Assembly: GCF_901447155.2 (NCBI RefSeq)
Contig: NZ_LR588418.1
Span: 1 to 64,000, forward strand
Reading direction: 5' to 3'
From: Peptoniphilus catoniae
GTDB taxonomy: Bacteria; Bacillota; Clostridia; Tissierellales; Peptoniphilaceae
Length of the DNA stretch: 64,000 bases
Shown: one piece after another, positions 61,791 through 64,000 of the stretch
Position numbering within the stretch: the stretch's first letter is position 1
How the letters are laid out: every line of letters starts with the position of its first letter
Notes under the pieces: generated by a model
Seen by the model: only the letters and a program-made list of their open reading frames with translations
What the model was told of the DNA's origin: nothing
Databases searched by the model: none
Position numbers and translations under genes: made by a program

Positions 61791-62639
61791 ATGAAAGTAA
61801 GGTCTTATGGAAAAATTAATCTTTCTTTAGATGTTATTTCAAAAAGAGATGACGGCTATCACAATATAAAGACAATTATGCAAAAGATATCTCTCTATGA
61901 TGAACTTACTTTTAAAAGAAGCTCTAAGAAATTTATTCTTGACTCAAATATAAAGAGCCTTTGTAACGAAGATAATTTAATTTTTAAAGCTTATAGACTT
62001 TTAGAGTCCTATTGCAAAAAAAGCCTTCCCATAGAAGTGTTTTTGCAAAAAAATCTTCCTATAGCCGCTGGTATAGCGGGAGGTACGGGGAATGGGGCAG
62101 CTTGCCTTAAGGCTTTAAATAAAATTTATAATTTAGAAATTGCTCCTTCTGATTTGGAAAAGATTTCTTTAAAACTTGGTGCGGACTTTCCTTATATGCT
62201 AAGGGGAGGGACTGTTCTTGCCCAGGGGATAGGAGAAAGGCTTATGGACTTAAAAGACTTTAGCGGTGTTCCGCTTCTTATAATTAATCCAGGCTACCCT
62301 GTATCAACGCCTGAGGTTTATAAAAATATAAGTCTTAATAATAAAAGAATAGATTTTGATAAAATTATAGAACTAATGGAGAAAAGGGACATAGAGGCTT
62401 TAACCTTTGCCCTTGAAAATAAAATGGAAGCTTATGTTTTTAAGAAGCACAAGGAGTTAAGGGAGCTTAAAGACAGTCTTAATAAAATGAATGGTGCCGC
62501 CTTAATGAGCGGATCGGGTCCGACTTTATTTTGCCTTTTTAATAATGAAGAGGATCTTAACAGGGCTTATAATATGTTTGAGGGTAGGTATAAATACGTC
62601 TTAAAGGCTGTAACTATAGGTGGAGATAATGAGATATAG
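61791..62639 (+). CDS. ispE: 4-diphosphocytidyl-2-C-methyl-D-erythritol kinase
   Basis: 282-residue GHMP kinase of the MEP isoprenoid pathway. The opening SYGKINLSLDVISKRDDGYHNI carries the catalytic Lys; the ATP loop is LPIAAGIAGGTGNGAACLKALN; LGADFPYMLRGGTVLAQGIGE holds the catalytic Asp; MSGSGPTLFCLF near the end. AGAGGTGG precedes the ATG. Overlaps the next gene by 11 nt. The cell therefore uses the MEP route. Confidence 0.95.
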   Translation: MKVRSYGKINLSLDVISKRDDGYHNIKTIMQKISLYDELTFKRSSKKFILDSNIKSLCNEDNLIFKAYRLLESYCKKSLPIEVFLQKNLPIAAGIAGGTGNGAACLKALNKIYNLEIAPSDLEKISLKLGADFPYMLRGGTVLAQGIGERLMDLKDFSGVPLLIINPGYPVSTPEVYKNISLNNKRIDFDKIIELMEKRDIEALTFALENKMEAYVFKKHKELRELKDSLNKMNGAALMSGSGPTLFCLFNNEEDLNRAYNMFEGRYKYVLKAVTIGGDNEI

Positions 62640-63303
62640 AATTGCCATGATTGATGACTCTTTAGGGTCTGTTGATTTGTTCAGATTAATAACAAATAGC
62701 TACTCGGGTCATTATAAACTTTTTATAGATAATAGAAACTTTCCCTATTCTATAAGGACAAATAGACCTTTAACTGAAGAGGGAAGGCTTGATAAAATTC
62801 CCGGGGATTTTTATATTTGTTCTAATCCATCTATGGCTATAAATATAAAAAAGCCGGGGCTTATAGATGGCCTGGAAAGATTTTACGATGACTTTAAAGG
62901 GGGCAGCATAATTACAAATAAGCTTTTTAAGTCTTATTTGGAAAATAAGTTTAAAAATGCTCGAGTAATTGACGGTCAGCTTTTAGATAATCAAGTGCAA
63001 ATATTTAATATTGACAGATATATTATTTCCAATATACTTAACAACTATATAGGAGAAGGTGAAAATGTATACTTTTTAACCTCAAACTCCTATGTTTTAA
63101 AAAATTATATTTTACATAGATATAAGGACAAAAATATTAAGTTTTTAGGAGACTATATTCTTAAAGACCTTGAAGACTTGGGACTTAAAAAAGGAAGTTC
63201 TGATTCTTTAAGATATTATGTTACCGGAAACAGAATCGGTGTTTACACAGCTCTTGAAGATTACTACAAGGAAAGTATAAAAGTCAAAACCTTCAATGTT
63301 TAG
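62629..63303 (+). CDS. Uncharacterised protein (possible Asp/Glu racemase-like fold)
   Basis: 224 residues from ATG 62629, preceded by AGGTGGAG; a start three codons upstream is rejected. The opening RYRIAMIDDSLGSVDLFRLI resembles the first strand-loop of glutamate racemase (FDSGxGGL-like) and a mid-protein VYFLTSNSYVLKNYIL stretch recalls a second such loop, but the catalytic cysteines are missing. I cannot assign a function. Coupled to ispE by overlap. Confidence 0.7.
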   Translation: MRYRIAMIDDSLGSVDLFRLITNSYSGHYKLFIDNRNFPYSIRTNRPLTEEGRLDKIPGDFYICSNPSMAINIKKPGLIDGLERFYDDFKGGSIITNKLFKSYLENKFKNARVIDGQLLDNQVQIFNIDRYIISNILNNYIGEGENVYFLTSNSYVLKNYILHRYKDKNIKFLGDYILKDLEDLGLKKGSSDSLRYYVTGNRIGVYTALEDYYKESIKVKTFNV

Positions 63304-63316
63304 GGGTTGTTAGGAG

Positions 63317-63341
63317 GGGCGGCGAAAGCTGCTTTTTTTAT
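63317..63341 (+). terminator. Terminator-like hairpin before metallopeptidase gene
   Basis: GCGGC-GAAA-GCTGC followed by seven T, right before the ATG at 63343. The only good ribosome site, AGGAGGGG (63312-63319), is partly inside the hairpin. Confidence 0.6.
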
Positions 63342-63342
63342 C

Positions 63343-63708
63343 ATGATTACTATAGATGAATTTTGTAAAATTTTAGATGAGCTTTATGATGAGTTTGATC
63401 CAAGGGTCTTTGAGGGCTTAAATGGTGGCGTAATTGTGGAAGATAGGACTGAGTACCACCCTGAAGCGGAAAATAAGGACTTAGTTGTTCTTGGAGCCTA
63501 TAAAAGGGATCTTTTAGGTAAAAGTATCCTTATTTATTATGGATCCTTTATGGAGCTTTACGGATATATGGATACCCAGGACCTTAAGGTTGAAATGAGA
63601 AAGACCTTTAGACATGAGATAACTCATCACCTGGAGTACCTTGCAGGAGAAAATGATTTGGAAATTGAAGATATGAAATTTATAGAGAGTTATAAGGAGA
63701 AGGAATGA
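63343..63708 (+). CDS. Metallopeptidase family protein (zincin-like)
   Basis: 121 residues from ATG 63343; the longer reading from 63307 translates the hairpin sequence and is rejected. The zinc motif HEITHHLEYLAGENDLE near residue 95 (HExxH) and the start MITIDEFCKILDELYDEFD match the small possibly-secreted-free zincin_1 family (PF06262). Substrate unknown. ATGA overlap with the next gene. Confidence 0.85.
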   Translation: MITIDEFCKILDELYDEFDPRVFEGLNGGVIVEDRTEYHPEAENKDLVVLGAYKRDLLGKSILIYYGSFMELYGYMDTQDLKVEMRKTFRHEITHHLEYLAGENDLEIEDMKFIESYKEKE

Positions 63709-64000
63709 ATAAAATTTCAGGATATTTTTATAAGCTTGTAGGTCTTATTATAGATTATTTTTTGTCGGGAGTAATTTTTATAGTAAATGCTTTAGTAAGT
63801 GTATTTTCATCAGTAAGGCAACTTTTCGGACTGATTTTGTCAATGGGCGGTTGCCTCTTTATGCTACTCTTATTTAATCCTCTTTTACTTTATGCAATAA
63901 TCGGAAACCCGGCCCTTTTAACTCTAATAGTTTTATCTATTGTGATTCCTATACTGGGAAAAATTACAGTAAGTTATTTAAAGTACATTCACTATATAGG
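63705..64000 (+). CDS. Membrane protein, cut by window end
   Basis: At least 98 codons from ATG 63705, open to the last base. AAGGAGAAGGA precedes it and ATG overlaps the previous stop. It reads MNKISGYFYKLVGLIIDYFL... with about three long hydrophobic segments (12-33, 40-66, 70-86). No family recognised. Confidence 0.7.
   Translation, partial: MNKISGYFYKLVGLIIDYFLSGVIFIVNALVSVFSSVRQLFGLILSMGGCLFMLLLFNPLLLYAIIGNPALLTLIVLSIVIPILGKITVSYLKYIHYI

Overview
The window is a 64 kb chromosomal segment of a low-GC, AT-rich Gram-positive anaerobe (Bacillota). The mix of genes suggests the Tissierellia/Peptoniphilaceae neighbourhood, but that placement is inference. Evidence for Bacillota: T-box leaders before ileS and metY, a CIRCE-controlled groESL, a Rex repressor, an SLH-domain S-layer protein, the whiA-ptsH-dnaE-pfkA-pyk block, strong AGGAGG ribosome sites and intrinsic terminators. 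No respiratory genes are seen; Rex, glycolytic genes, peptide/amidohydrolase genes and a TRAP importer fit a fermentative life.

Layout. 1-212: end of an rRNA operon (5S rRNA and terminator). 549-4360: TAXI-type TRAP importer operon. 4408-8612: peptidase T (minus strand), a 53-residue membrane peptide coupled to an HI0933-type flavoprotein, and a COG4091 homoserine-dehydrogenase-like protein. 8666-12412: an Rrf2 regulator, then T-box-ileS. 12443-14582: HAD phosphatase and M20 amidohydrolase. 14591-17999: a methionine T-box controlling metY and a fused MetA-aspartate kinase. 18129-20895: two secreted proteins with copper-amine-oxidase-type stalk domains. 21008-28489: DMT permease, ABC-F ATPase, rex, 8-oxoguanine glycosylase, DUF554 and groESL. 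28544-32831 (minus): GntR/ABC operon, AbgA-like amidohydrolase and class I aldolase. 32944-36169: a tightly overlapping operon of RNase H, dCMP deaminase, MscL, patatin and Nudix. 36319-37421: a G5/3D cell-wall protein.

37522-44280 is the accessory part. The S-layer gene lies between arrays of REP-like palindromic repeats that include three copies of a larger structured ~337 bp unit. Next comes a compact five-gene cassette: sigma factor, leaderless amidase/endolysin, DUF1659, DUF2922 and a YvrJ-like membrane peptide, with repeats on its far side as well. I regard this cassette as the best candidate for an undescribed system: a sigma-controlled endolysin plus holin-like module with two tiny proteins of unknown job.

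44302-51857: whiA-ptsH-dnaE-pfkA-pyk. 52139-56936: ribose utilisation operon rbsKACDB. 57068-58090: a D-2-hydroxyacid dehydrogenase. 58120-58510: more REP repeats. 58592-61405 (minus): a four-gene cluster (methyltransferase, ATC-hydrolase family, alpha/beta hydrolase, ICMT-like methyltransferase) behind a Fur-like box. 61764-64000: ispE, an unknown protein, a metallopeptidase and a membrane protein cut by the window end.

Regulatory signals read directly from sequence include two T-boxes, CIRCE, a Rex-type operator, three WalR-type tandem hexamer sites (around the 3D protein and S-layer genes), a Fur-type 7-1-7 box, and about ten sigma-A promoters with 16-18 bp spacers or extended -10 elements. 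No database search was run; family names rest on recognised motifs, lengths and gene order.
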